In this document: piece after piece, positions 25,689 to 34,657 of the stretch
Layout of the letters: every line of letters begins with the position of its first letter
Numbering within the stretch: position 1 is the first letter of the stretch
Assembly (NCBI GenBank): GCA_965212135.1
Contig: OZ243044.1
Location: 496,001 to 560,000 of the forward strand
DNA: 64,000 nucleotides
Origin: Bin75 sp965212135
Lineage (GTDB): Bacteria > Nitrospirota > Nitrospiria > Nitrospirales > UBA8639
Direction: 5' to 3'
Notes under the pieces: model-generated
Told to the model about the DNA's origin: nothing
Databases searched by the model: none
The model's input: only the letters and a program-made list of their open reading frames with translations
Position numbers and translations under genes: made by a program

Positions 25689-27425
25689 TCAGATTTGGGG
25701 ATTCCCAAACCCAACCTCACGGAATCGTTTGATGAGCTTTTCATTCTTCGGATCCAAAGTCAGAGACCGACGCCACGCTGCTTGCGCTTCCTCATGATGA
25801 TCTTGCGTCAGATAAATCTCTCCCAAATGCTCAAAAATCACGGGGTCATCGTTCACAAGCTCGGCGGCCCGCTTAATTTCCCGAAGCGCTTCGGCCACCC
25901 GACCAACCTTGAATAACGCCCACCCCAAACTATCAACATACGACCCATTGTCCGGTTTGAGCGTGACGGCCCGTTGCGTTAAATGGACGGCTTCTTCCCC
26001 ATTGATGCCCCGGTCGGCATAGCTATAGCCCAGATAATTCAGCGCATCGGCATGATCGGGATTGCTTACCAACACCGCTTCCATTGCCCGCACCACGTCC
26101 GGGAACCGATTCAGTTTGTCATACGTGGCGCCAAGATTAAATCGCAGATCCTCGTCGTTGGGATGATGGGCCAATCCCGCTTCAAACGCGGCTCTGGCCT
26201 GTTCAAATTGCTCGGCTTGCAGGTAACTCAACCCCAACAACAGATGCGTTTCCGCATTCCCGGGGTTGAGCGCCGCCGCCTGAATCAAATGCGGCCTCGC
26301 TTCATCAAAGCGTTTGAGGCGATACAACAGAAAACCCAAGTGAATCCGGCTGTCATAAAACGTCGCATCCATCGTGATATTGGTGCGATAGGCTTCAATC
26401 GCATCCTTAAAATCATCAGTCTGTTCGTACACCCACCCCAAATAATCCCGAACCCGAAGCTCCGACGGATACACGTGAACCAGCCGCTTCAAATCCGCAA
26501 TCGCGCGAGGAGTGTCTTGCATTTCCGCATGAACCAGCGCCTTGCGTATCTGCGCATTGAAGTCCATGGGGTCATCCGCAATGATTTGCTCTAAAATCTT
26601 CAGGGCTCGCCCGTAGTGCTGTTGTTGAAACAACAGCCGAACAAAGTCGTTGCGGAAATTTTGGGCGTGCGGAGTGCCGGACGCCATAAATCGTTCATAC
26701 AGTTGCATGGCTTCCTGCAGGTCCCCATCGGACTCATATAACTTGACCAGGGCTTGATAGGCCGGCTCAAATCGGTCAGCCCGGGTGATCGCTTGACGGT
26801 ATGCGTCTTTGGCTCCGGCTCTTTTGCCCTGGGTCTCTAGAGCTTTACCTCTGTAGAAATATCCGAGATGAGACTGTGGAGCATGGGCAATGCCCCTGGT
26901 GAACGTCTCTTCGGCCTGAACGGTTCGCTTGAGATTGAGCAGCAAGACCCCTTTTTCAAAATACAACTCCCCCCGTTCAGGATCCAACCTGATGGCTTCT
27001 TCATAGAACGCCAACGCACGGTCAGGTTGACCTGCGCCGGCGTAGATTTTCGCCATCTGAGCCAGTCTGACCGCATCCCAAACCTGCTCGCGTGAAATTT
27101 GATCCAGCGTGGCCACCGCGTTGGACATGGCCCCTGACAAAAACTGCATGGCGGCCAGCCGCACGCGTAACAAGACCGACTCCGGGTCAACGCGCAGGGC
27201 AGCGTGATACTCGACAATGGCCGTCGGCACGTCATTGGCCAGTTCCGAGACATATCCTCGCAAAAAATGAAAGTACGCCGGTGCGGGCAGAGGTGACCGG
27301 ACGGAGTCGGGTTGCGCAACGGAGTCGCGTTGGGGATCAGGCACCGCGGCACACGACGCCACAATCAGAGGCATGAGGAAAACCACGACCGCCGCCCGTG
27401 CCCGCCAGCCCCCAAGCAACACCAT
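25689..27425 (-). CDS. TPR-repeat lipoprotein
   Basis: About 578 residues from the ATG at 27425: a signal ending in the lipobox VASC, a short Pro/Ser linker, then some fifteen tetratricopeptide repeats to the end (for example QAAALNPGNAETHLLLGLSYL, and ALNYLGYSYADRG). Such proteins act as scaffolds at the outer membrane; the partner is unknown. An ATG at 27518 overlapping the dnaB stop is an alternative start that would lengthen the signal region. Confidence 0.85.
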   Translation of the reverse strand: MVLLGGWRARAAVVVFLMPLIVASCAAVPDPQRDSVAQPDSVRSPLPAPAYFHFLRGYVSELANDVPTAIVEYHAALRVDPESVLLRVRLAAMQFLSGAMSNAVATLDQISREQVWDAVRLAQMAKIYAGAGQPDRALAFYEEAIRLDPERGELYFEKGVLLLNLKRTVQAEETFTRGIAHAPQSHLGYFYRGKALETQGKRAGAKDAYRQAITRADRFEPAYQALVKLYESDGDLQEAMQLYERFMASGTPHAQNFRNDFVRLLFQQQHYGRALKILEQIIADDPMDFNAQIRKALVHAEMQDTPRAIADLKRLVHVYPSELRVRDYLGWVYEQTDDFKDAIEAYRTNITMDATFYDSRIHLGFLLYRLKRFDEARPHLIQAAALNPGNAETHLLLGLSYLQAEQFEQARAAFEAGLAHHPNDEDLRFNLGATYDKLNRFPDVVRAMEAVLVSNPDHADALNYLGYSYADRGINGEEAVHLTQRAVTLKPDNGSYVDSLGWALFKVGRVAEALREIKRAAELVNDDPVIFEHLGEIYLTQDHHEEAQAAWRRSLTLDPKNEKLIKRFREVGFGNPQI

Positions 27426-27507
27426 GCCTGCCCCGTGAGGAAGCGCCCATGAGGAGCGGCGCGGATGCGTCGGTTCCCCTTTCAGCCTGGATGAGGAAAC
27501 CAGCCTG

Positions 27508-28860
27508 TCAGGTCTCATGGCGCCGGGTCTCAAGATCGACAAATTTGGCATACCGTTCGTGGAAATATAACTGCCGGTCGCCCGTAGGCCCATTTCGGTG
27601 TTTCCGAATCAAAATATCGGCGATGCCTTTTTTCTCCTCGGTGCCGGGATTATAAACTTCTTCCCGATAAATAAACATCACCACGTCCGCGTCCTGTTCA
27701 ATCGCCCCCGACTCCCGAAGATCGGCTAACACCGGGGTCGGCGGTTTCCGACTCTCGACCGCACGGCTCAGCTGGGACAAGGCAATCACGGGAACCTCCA
27801 ATTCTTTGGCGAGCGCCTTGAGCGCCCGGCTGATATCGGAAATTTCCTGTTGCCGGGATTCCGCGTCACTGCGACCCTGCATGAGTTGCAGATAATCAAT
27901 GATCAACAGATGCATCCCCCGCTCCGCTTTGAGACGACGAGCTTTGCCCCGCATCTGCTGAACCGTCAGCCCGCCGGAATCATCAATGAAAATCCTCGCC
28001 CGTTCTAGGCGGTCAGCCGTCGCAGACACCGCACGCCAGGCCTCGGCATTCAATTGCCCCGTTTTCAAGTCATGCGAATCCAGGCAAGCCTGGGAGCTAA
28101 GCATCCGAAGAACAAGCTGGATGCTGGTCATTTCCAAGCTGAAAATACCCACGGTTAAATCCGCATGAAGCGCGGCATGTTCGGCGATGCCCAAGGCAAG
28201 ACTGGTTTTTCCCATACTGGGTCGTCCCGCAATAATAATGAGATCCGACGGTTGCAGACCGGCGGTGATCTCATCAATATCTTTATACCCCGTGGGCACC
28301 CCGGTAATTTTTTCTTTCCGGCTGGCCAGCCTGTCGACAAACTCAACGCCCTCCTTCACGATGTCCTTCATGGCAACAAACGACCGCTTCAAGCGTCCCT
28401 GGGCGAGTTGAAAAATCTCCCGCTCCGCCTCTTCCAGGAGATTTTCCGACTCCACCCGCTCGTCATAGCCTTTTTCCACCACGTCGGTGGCAACGTGAAT
28501 CAACCCGCGCAACAGGGCTTTGTCCCGCAGAATTTTGCAATGGTGGCGGATATTGGAAGCGCTGGGGACAGCCTGAACCAATTCCGCCACGTAGGAGCCG
28601 CCGCCGACCAGATCCAATTGTCCTTTCATTTTCAGGAAGTCCGTCAACGTGATCTGATCAACGACTTCATTCCGTTCAGACAGTTCGATCATCGCCAAAA
28701 AAATGGTTTGGTGCGCGCCACGATAAAAATCCGTTTCGGCAATCAACTCAAGCGCGTTAAAGAGCGCGCGATTGTCCAACAGGATCGCCCCGAGGATGGA
28801 TTGCTCGGCGTCAAGATTTTGAGGGGGCAGGCGAAGAGCGGAAACGTCAGACGCGGGCAT
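27508..28860 (-). CDS. dnaB: Replicative DNA helicase DnaB
   Basis: About 450 residues: the N-terminal helical DnaB domain (NLDAEQSILGAILLDN), a linker, and the RecA-like C-terminal domain with Walker A GRPSMGKTSLAL, Walker B-type LLIIDYLQLM and the LSQLSRAVE motif. It unwinds DNA at the replication fork and recruits primase. The chosen ATG at 28860 sits within the end of hisZ; a GTG two codons upstream is also possible. No intein is seen. Confidence 0.97.
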   Translation of the reverse strand: MPASDVSALRLPPQNLDAEQSILGAILLDNRALFNALELIAETDFYRGAHQTIFLAMIELSERNEVVDQITLTDFLKMKGQLDLVGGGSYVAELVQAVPSASNIRHHCKILRDKALLRGLIHVATDVVEKGYDERVESENLLEEAEREIFQLAQGRLKRSFVAMKDIVKEGVEFVDRLASRKEKITGVPTGYKDIDEITAGLQPSDLIIIAGRPSMGKTSLALGIAEHAALHADLTVGIFSLEMTSIQLVLRMLSSQACLDSHDLKTGQLNAEAWRAVSATADRLERARIFIDDSGGLTVQQMRGKARRLKAERGMHLLIIDYLQLMQGRSDAESRQQEISDISRALKALAKELEVPVIALSQLSRAVESRKPPTPVLADLRESGAIEQDADVVMFIYREEVYNPGTEEKKGIADILIRKHRNGPTGDRQLYFHERYAKFVDLETRRHET

Positions 28861-30214
28861 GCGCACCTTGGAGGATCAGGGTTGGGAGGTCATGCATGCG
28901 AACGGTTCGTGCGGCGGTCCCCTTTGTCTTTTCAACCGTGACCAGCCCTTCCCGGCTTGAGCCGGAAGACATTCCCACCATCACCGCCCAGGGCATGCCG
29001 GACGCACGCGCACGTTTTCGAATCATGCGGAGGCGGGCCGCATCCCACCGAGGCACGGATTCATACCGCACCACCAACCCGTGCGAACGCAGGAGCTGAC
29101 TCACCCGAAACGCTTGCCCAAAATGAGAGGGAGGAGCGGCCACGAACACGCCGGGGTTGTCCAACGCCCGCTCCGATCCGCCACCGTCAAACGCGCTGAA
29201 TAATCGAGCAATATCCAGCGCAAAGCCCGTCGAAGGCAGATCATGTCCAAATCGTCCGATTAAATGGTTATAGCGTCCGCCTCCGCCCAGTTCGCGTCCG
29301 ACGTTTGTGGAAAACACATCAAACACGACGCCATCATAGTAATCAAAGCCCCGAAATTCCCCCAGGTCCAGGAGCAGGTGATCCTTGAGTCCGGCGGCAT
29401 CAAGCAACGCGTACACGTTGGCCAACCGTTCAATGGGTTTCAGTAAATGAGGATTACGCCCGGCGACGGCGCGCCCCCATTCCAGGACTTCCTCCCGCCC
29501 ATACCGCTCCGGCGCGCCCAGAATGGCTCGGGATTGCTTGTGCGACACGCGCTCGCTTTTCAAGAGTCGTTCAAGTTTCGGGAGATCTTTATGCGCGGCG
29601 GCCAGTTCCGCCTGTTTGCGCCCCCGGTCCGACAGGCCGGACTGTGCGAGCAACGCCTGGTAAAATCCGACGTGCCCGAGCGAAATTTTAAAATCCGCCA
29701 ACCCGACGGCTTTCAGAGATTCAATGAGCAGGGCCAGAATTTCGGCATCCATCCACGCGTCATCGGCACCGATGAGTTCGACGCCCAGTTGAAACACTTC
29801 CCGTTCACGGCCCGCATGTTCGGGCTCATAGCGGAACACCGTGGAACGGTAACTGAGCCGCAGGGGAAAGTGTTGCCCCGCCATGCCCATCGCCACAATT
29901 TTCGCGATTTGCGCGGTCACGTCCGGGCGAAGAACCAAAATGCGCCCGGTCGTCCAATCGGCAACTTTGTAACACGTTTCGAGAATCTCAACCGGCAGGC
30001 CGGCCGACAGCACGTCCAGGTATTCAAAAGTCGGTGGGATAATTTCGCGGTAGCCCCATTGCGCAAACCCATCAAAGACCACGCGCTCCAACTGACGGAC
30101 GCGTTGCGCCGCGTCGGGCAACAACGTGGTCATCCCGATCGGGATCAGCGAACGGGCCGTCGTCTCCAACGAACCCGATGGGTGTTTTGCGCGTGGTTGG
30201 AGACGGCGAGGCAT
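28847..30214 (-). CDS. hisZ: ATP phosphoribosyltransferase regulatory subunit (HisZ)
   Basis: About 455 residues, a paralogue of class II histidyl-tRNA synthetase that activates short-form HisG in the first step of histidine synthesis. Visible: the N-terminal TTLLPDAAQRVRQLE block, motif 2-like LRPDVTAQIAKIVA/YRSTVFRYE, and GGGGRYNHLIGRFG. A full HisS is less likely because the His-A/His-B signatures are weak, though the C-terminus resembles an anticodon-binding domain; this deserves care. The start at 30214 falls 17 bases after serA. The gene overlaps dnaB by 14 bases. Confidence 0.8.
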   Translation of the reverse strand: MPRRLQPRAKHPSGSLETTARSLIPIGMTTLLPDAAQRVRQLERVVFDGFAQWGYREIIPPTFEYLDVLSAGLPVEILETCYKVADWTTGRILVLRPDVTAQIAKIVAMGMAGQHFPLRLSYRSTVFRYEPEHAGREREVFQLGVELIGADDAWMDAEILALLIESLKAVGLADFKISLGHVGFYQALLAQSGLSDRGRKQAELAAAHKDLPKLERLLKSERVSHKQSRAILGAPERYGREEVLEWGRAVAGRNPHLLKPIERLANVYALLDAAGLKDHLLLDLGEFRGFDYYDGVVFDVFSTNVGRELGGGGRYNHLIGRFGHDLPSTGFALDIARLFSAFDGGGSERALDNPGVFVAAPPSHFGQAFRVSQLLRSHGLVVRYESVPRWDAARLRMIRKRARASGMPWAVMVGMSSGSSREGLVTVEKTKGTAARTVRMHDLPTLILQGAHARV

Positions 30215-30230
30215 CGCACAACGAAGACGG

Positions 30231-31823
30231 TTAGGAAACGCGTGAAAGATCCACAAGGCGCACGGAAAGAATATCCCATTGGTCTTTGATGGTGTCCAGC
30301 ACCTGAAGAGGCGGCGGTCCATCCAGCCCAATGATCAACAACGCATTGCTGCCTTTTTGCGTGCGAGAGCATTGCATCCAGGCAATATTGATGTCGTGTT
30401 CCCCGAGAATGCGCCCAACCGTTCCAATGACACCGGGACGGTCAACATTGTAGATCAAGAGCATATGGCCTTCGGGAATGACTTCAACCGCATACGCATT
30501 GCTTTCCACAATGCGAGGGTCCTTTTTGTGATACAGGGTCCCGGCCAGTTGATGCATTTGATTGCCCACTTTCAGATGCAGGCGAATCAAGCTCGTATAA
30601 TCCCCCGTATCGCCCCCTTTAATCTCCTTGACCTCAATGCCGCGTTTTTTCGCAATAAACGGCGCATTGACGGCATTGACGGCGTCCTGCAAAATCGGGG
30701 CCAACAAGCCCTTTAACACCGCAACCGTTAGAGGAGCGAGGGAAAGATTGGCCACCTCTCCGCTATATTCCACGGTGGCCTGTTCAATGCCTCCGTCAAT
30801 CAGTTGCGCCTGAAATAACCCCATCCGCTCAGCCAACTCCAGGTAAGGATGGAGTTGCGGCAAACTTTCCGGCGGCACCGAAGGAATATTCACCGCGCCG
30901 CGCGTCACCCCCTTTTTAAAATAGTCAACGAACTGCTCGGCAATCGCGACGGCCACGTTTTCCTGCGCTTCTTCGGTCGAGGCACCGATATGCGGGGTGC
31001 CGATAAAATTATCCAGCGCGAGCAAGGGATGATCCGGCCGCACGGGTTCCGCTTCAAAGACGTCGAACGCCGCCGCCGCGACTTTCCGGCTTTCGAGCGC
31101 CTCGCACAGATCCTGTTCATTGATAATGCCTCCACGCGCACAATTCACGATCATCACCCCGTCTTTCATGCGTTGGATGGTTTGGGCATTGATGACAGAC
31201 CGCGTCTCATTGGTCAACGGGGTATGAACCGAGATGAAATCGGATCGCCCGAACAACTCGTCCAATTCCACGACCTCGATGCCCAGCGTACGCGCGCGGT
31301 CGGCCGCTAAATAGGGGTCGTGGCCAATCACGTTCATGGCTAAGCCCTGCGCCAATTTTGTCACATACGTGCCAATTTGCCCCAACCCCACGAGCCCGAG
31401 GGTTTTGTTGTGCAACTCCGTCCCCATGAATTTGCTTTTCTCCCACCTGCCGGCCTTCGTCGAAGCGGAGGCCTGGGGAATTTTACGGCTCATGGCAACG
31501 ATCAGCGCCATTGTGTGCTCCGCCGTCGTAATCGTATTGCCGCCCGGCGTGTTCATCACGACAATACCCCGACGAGTGGCGGCTTCACAATCAACGTTAT
31601 CCAAGCCGGTCCCGGCGCGGCCAATGATCTTGAGACGGCTCCCGGCGTCAATGACTTCCGTTGTCACCTTGGTCGCGGACCGAACGATAATGCCGTCATA
31701 GTCTTTAATGGTTTCCAGCAACTGTTCTTTGGACAGCGTGGTGTTCACGTCAGCCGTAAACCCTCCCCGTTCCAGTACTTCTACACCCCGTGCTGACAAA
31801 CTATCGCTGACCAGAATTTTCAT
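30231..31823 (-). CDS. serA: D-3-phosphoglycerate dehydrogenase
   Basis: A 530-residue long-form SerA. It has the NAD-binding GLVGLGQIGTYVTKLAQ motif, the catalytic Arg-Glu-His set in NCARGGIINEQDL and GTPHIGASTEEAQ, an intervening-domain region and a C-terminal ACT domain (YNVDRPGVIGTVGRILGEHDINIAWMQ) for serine feedback. It oxidises 3-phosphoglycerate in serine synthesis. It follows serC by 20 bases in the same operon. Confidence 0.97.
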   Translation of the reverse strand: MKILVSDSLSARGVEVLERGGFTADVNTTLSKEQLLETIKDYDGIIVRSATKVTTEVIDAGSRLKIIGRAGTGLDNVDCEAATRRGIVVMNTPGGNTITTAEHTMALIVAMSRKIPQASASTKAGRWEKSKFMGTELHNKTLGLVGLGQIGTYVTKLAQGLAMNVIGHDPYLAADRARTLGIEVVELDELFGRSDFISVHTPLTNETRSVINAQTIQRMKDGVMIVNCARGGIINEQDLCEALESRKVAAAAFDVFEAEPVRPDHPLLALDNFIGTPHIGASTEEAQENVAVAIAEQFVDYFKKGVTRGAVNIPSVPPESLPQLHPYLELAERMGLFQAQLIDGGIEQATVEYSGEVANLSLAPLTVAVLKGLLAPILQDAVNAVNAPFIAKKRGIEVKEIKGGDTGDYTSLIRLHLKVGNQMHQLAGTLYHKKDPRIVESNAYAVEVIPEGHMLLIYNVDRPGVIGTVGRILGEHDINIAWMQCSRTQKGSNALLIIGLDGPPPLQVLDTIKDQWDILSVRLVDLSRVS

Positions 31824-31843
31824 AGGCTCTTCCCCGGGACAGG

Positions 31844-32926
31844 CTACACTTTCCGTTGTTCAAAATCCGCCATATAGGCGATTAACGCATCCACGCCGGC
31901 GTCCGGCATGGCGTTATAGATGCTCGCACGCATGCCGCCCACCGAACGATGCCCCTTGAGCGTGGTGAGCCCGGCGGCGGCGGCTCCCGCGAGAAACTCG
32001 TCGTCCAATGCCGGATTGGCCAGGATAAACGGCACGTTCATCCATGACCGGCAGGACGGCTCCACGGGGTTACGATAGAAACGAGACCCATCAATTGAGG
32101 CATACAGCTTCCCGGCCTTGCGTTCGTTGATCGCCGCCATGGCCGAAAGCCCCCCTTGCGCCTTCAGCCATTGAAAAACCAGGCCCGCGATGTAGATGGC
32201 ATAAGTCGGCGGGGTATTCAGCATGGACTCGGCCTGGGCCTGTTGCGCGTAATCCAACACACTGGGCGTCGTCGGCGATGCGCCTCCCAGAAGGTCATCG
32301 CGCACAATCACCACCGTCACGCCGGCCGGTCCGATATTTTTTTGGGCGCCCGCGTAAATCAACCCAAACCGGCTGACGTCAATGGGGCGGGATAAAATGG
32401 TTGAAGAAAAATCACCGACGAGCGGGACGCCGCCGGTGTCCGGCACTCCGTGAAATTCCACGCCGCCGATCGTCTCGTTTGGGGTGTAATGGACGTAGGC
32501 CGCATCGGCGCTCAGCGCCCAACTGTCCGTCGAGGGCACTGTGTGAAATTGACCGCTTTCGGACGACGCGGCCACGTTCACATCGCAATAATTCCTGGCC
32601 TCACTCACGGCTTTTTTGCCCCACGCCCCGGTCACAATATAATCGGCCTTGCGTTTCCCCCGCAAAAGATTCATGGGAATGGCGGCAAATTGGCCAGTGG
32701 CGCCGCCTTGCAAAAAGAGCACTTTGTAAGACGGCGGAACACCCAACAGGTCACGGAGGTCCTGTTCGGCCCTCTCAAAGACGGCGATATATGCTTTGCT
32801 CCGATGACTGACCTCCATGATGGAGGAGCCGGTTCCGTGCCAATCCGGCAACTCGGCCTGGGCCTGCCGGAGCACGGCCTCCGGCAACATGGCCGGCCCG
32901 GCACTGAAATTATACACACGCGACAT
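31844..32926 (-). CDS. serC: Phosphoserine aminotransferase
   Basis: 360 residues from the ATG at 32926 (MSRVYNFSAGPAMLPEAVL, the usual SerC beginning). The frame extends 54 codons upstream, but that part lacks family similarity. The PLP-Lys lies in LIYAGAQKNIGPAG. It makes phosphoserine from 3-phosphohydroxypyruvate, directly after SerA's step. First gene of serC-serA-hisZ-dnaB. Confidence 0.97.
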   Translation of the reverse strand: MSRVYNFSAGPAMLPEAVLRQAQAELPDWHGTGSSIMEVSHRSKAYIAVFERAEQDLRDLLGVPPSYKVLFLQGGATGQFAAIPMNLLRGKRKADYIVTGAWGKKAVSEARNYCDVNVAASSESGQFHTVPSTDSWALSADAAYVHYTPNETIGGVEFHGVPDTGGVPLVGDFSSTILSRPIDVSRFGLIYAGAQKNIGPAGVTVVIVRDDLLGGASPTTPSVLDYAQQAQAESMLNTPPTYAIYIAGLVFQWLKAQGGLSAMAAINERKAGKLYASIDGSRFYRNPVEPSCRSWMNVPFILANPALDDEFLAGAAAAGLTTLKGHRSVGGMRASIYNAMPDAGVDALIAYMADFEQRKV

Positions 32927-33231
32927 GCACGACTCCCAAATGACGAAAGAGGAAAATTCGCTGTACGAGTCCGCCAGTACCCATCTCAGACCGTTTACGC
33001 AGGCACAGTCGGCGTGACACGAAGCCTGCACAATCAACACTAGCAACAACGACTCATGCCGGGAACGGAAGGGTATTGACGCTATCACACGGTCTGGAAC
33101 CGGTCAAGGATCCGACGTGGTCCACGAAGACATGCTTCACCCGCTATCCTGATCAACCGCCCCTTGTCACAAGAGCAGAGGTTCACCTACAATGCGGCCC
33201 TCGCAAAGAATTGCTTCATGAGGAACCATCA
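32927..33231. other. Divergent intergenic region between serC and a small gene
   Basis: About 305 bases separating minus-strand serC from the plus-strand gene at 33232. It should contain promoters for both, but I found no -35/-10 pair with good spacing, no riboswitch fold and no repeats. Confidence 0.4.
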
Positions 33232-33504
33232 ATGATGCACGGATTACGATTTGAACGTCGCGACGAAGGAAATTATTACAAGGTCATTCTTCACATCGGC
33301 AGCACGTATGTGCCGGTCAACGACGAGGACATAGAGGCATTAAAAAAGACAAGCGAGACCATGGGCGATGGGTTTCTCGAATTTTTCCTGGACAGGGTGG
33401 GCTATTCCTCTTACCTGAAAGAGCAACTCAAAAGCGCGTTACTGAAAAGCGGCGAACGCCCCGCACAACTTGCCACACTTCGACAGGCGATACGGGAGCT
33501 GTAA
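33232..33504 (+). CDS. Small protein of unknown function
   Basis: 90 residues from ATG 33232 (AGGA six bases upstream; a second ATG follows at once). Charged and probably mostly alpha/beta, without signal or membrane segment; MHGLRFERRDEGNYYKVILHIG then a helical C-terminus. I do not recognise the family. Longer in-frame starts upstream lack a ribosome site. Confidence 0.55.
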   Translation: MMHGLRFERRDEGNYYKVILHIGSTYVPVNDEDIEALKKTSETMGDGFLEFFLDRVGYSSYLKEQLKSALLKSGERPAQLATLRQAIREL

Positions 33505-33572
33505 ACGGGCGCCGCAACGCGGAGAGCCGGACACGCGTTCGACAGATCGCTCTCATCCCGCCGCGTCACGGT

Positions 33573-34598
33573 TTAATCATGATATCCGCCCACAATCTTA
33601 TCAATAAAATTCAAGATGGCCGTTTTCTTCACGGAATCTTTCTCCAATTCCAAAGCCCGTTGATAATGCTCGCCTGCAATCTCCGGTTTGCGTTTCAGAT
33701 CATACACTCGCCCCACGCCAAACATGGCCCTCGCGTCATCGGGATTGGCCTTGATGGCGACACTAAAGCTGTCAAGCGCCGAATCAACCTGCCCTTTCTC
33801 CAATAAAATCCACCCAACTTCCGTTGCGGCCAAGCCACAATCCGGCTTGATTCGCAGAGCCTCTCGATATTCACGCATGGCGAGGTCGCGGCGGCCTTTT
33901 TGTTCGTAGACACCCGCCACGGCACAGCGCAGTTCGGCATCGTCGGGATTGAGCGTCACCGCGATTTTATATTCCCGAATCGCCACATCAATCTTGCCTT
34001 GTTCGGCAAGCGCACAGGCTAAATTCATGTGCCCCAACGCATCATCGGGCTTGAGTTTGATGATTGCCCGATATTGGGGAATGGCCATTTCCAACTGGCC
34101 GTGTTCTTGATACGCCACGCCCAGATTTAAGCGGGCGGCCAAATAGGCGGGATCCAATGTAACGGCTTGGCGGTACGCCTTGATGGCCTGATCCGTTTGG
34201 GCCATTCGCTGATACAGTTGCGCCAGAAAAAAATGAGGAAAGGGAGAAGCGGGGACCAACCGCATCGCCTTGTGATAACTCACGAGAGACGGCTCCGGCA
34301 GACCGGACTGAGCCAGACACAGACCATGGATTAAATGAACGTAGCCCGCTTCCGGATACGTCGTGCTGAGCCGACCAACCCATTCCCGAACGGCCGCAAT
34401 ATCCGCCTCTTCCTGTAGCGACTTCGCATACATCTGCCAGGCCAGGGCAAATTCGCCTTTCAACAGATACATGGCATTCAGGGTAAAAAACGCTCGGGGG
34501 CCGGCCTCATCACTCTGAGTCCAGCGCGTGGCGGCGGCGAGTCCCGCATCCCAGTCTCCGGCGAGAATGGCTTGTTCGATGGTCCGTTCTTCACTCAT
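33573..34598 (-). CDS. TPR-repeat protein
   Basis: 341 residues from the ATG at 34598. At least seven tetratricopeptide repeats run from about residue 80 to the end (AIKAYRQAVTLDPAYLAARLNLGVAYQE, and REYKIAVTLNPDDAELRCAVAGVYE). No signal sequence is seen, so it is probably cytosolic; the client is unknown. It lies 60 bases downstream of the ThyX-like gene on the same strand. Confidence 0.8.
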   Translation of the reverse strand: MSEERTIEQAILAGDWDAGLAAATRWTQSDEAGPRAFFTLNAMYLLKGEFALAWQMYAKSLQEEADIAAVREWVGRLSTTYPEAGYVHLIHGLCLAQSGLPEPSLVSYHKAMRLVPASPFPHFFLAQLYQRMAQTDQAIKAYRQAVTLDPAYLAARLNLGVAYQEHGQLEMAIPQYRAIIKLKPDDALGHMNLACALAEQGKIDVAIREYKIAVTLNPDDAELRCAVAGVYEQKGRRDLAMREYREALRIKPDCGLAATEVGWILLEKGQVDSALDSFSVAIKANPDDARAMFGVGRVYDLKRKPEIAGEHYQRALELEKDSVKKTAILNFIDKIVGGYHD

Positions 34599-34657
34599 CG
34601 TGCGACCAGGTTCCGCTCCAGTGCAGCCAGACGTGCCGAACCATGGACCATCGGGCT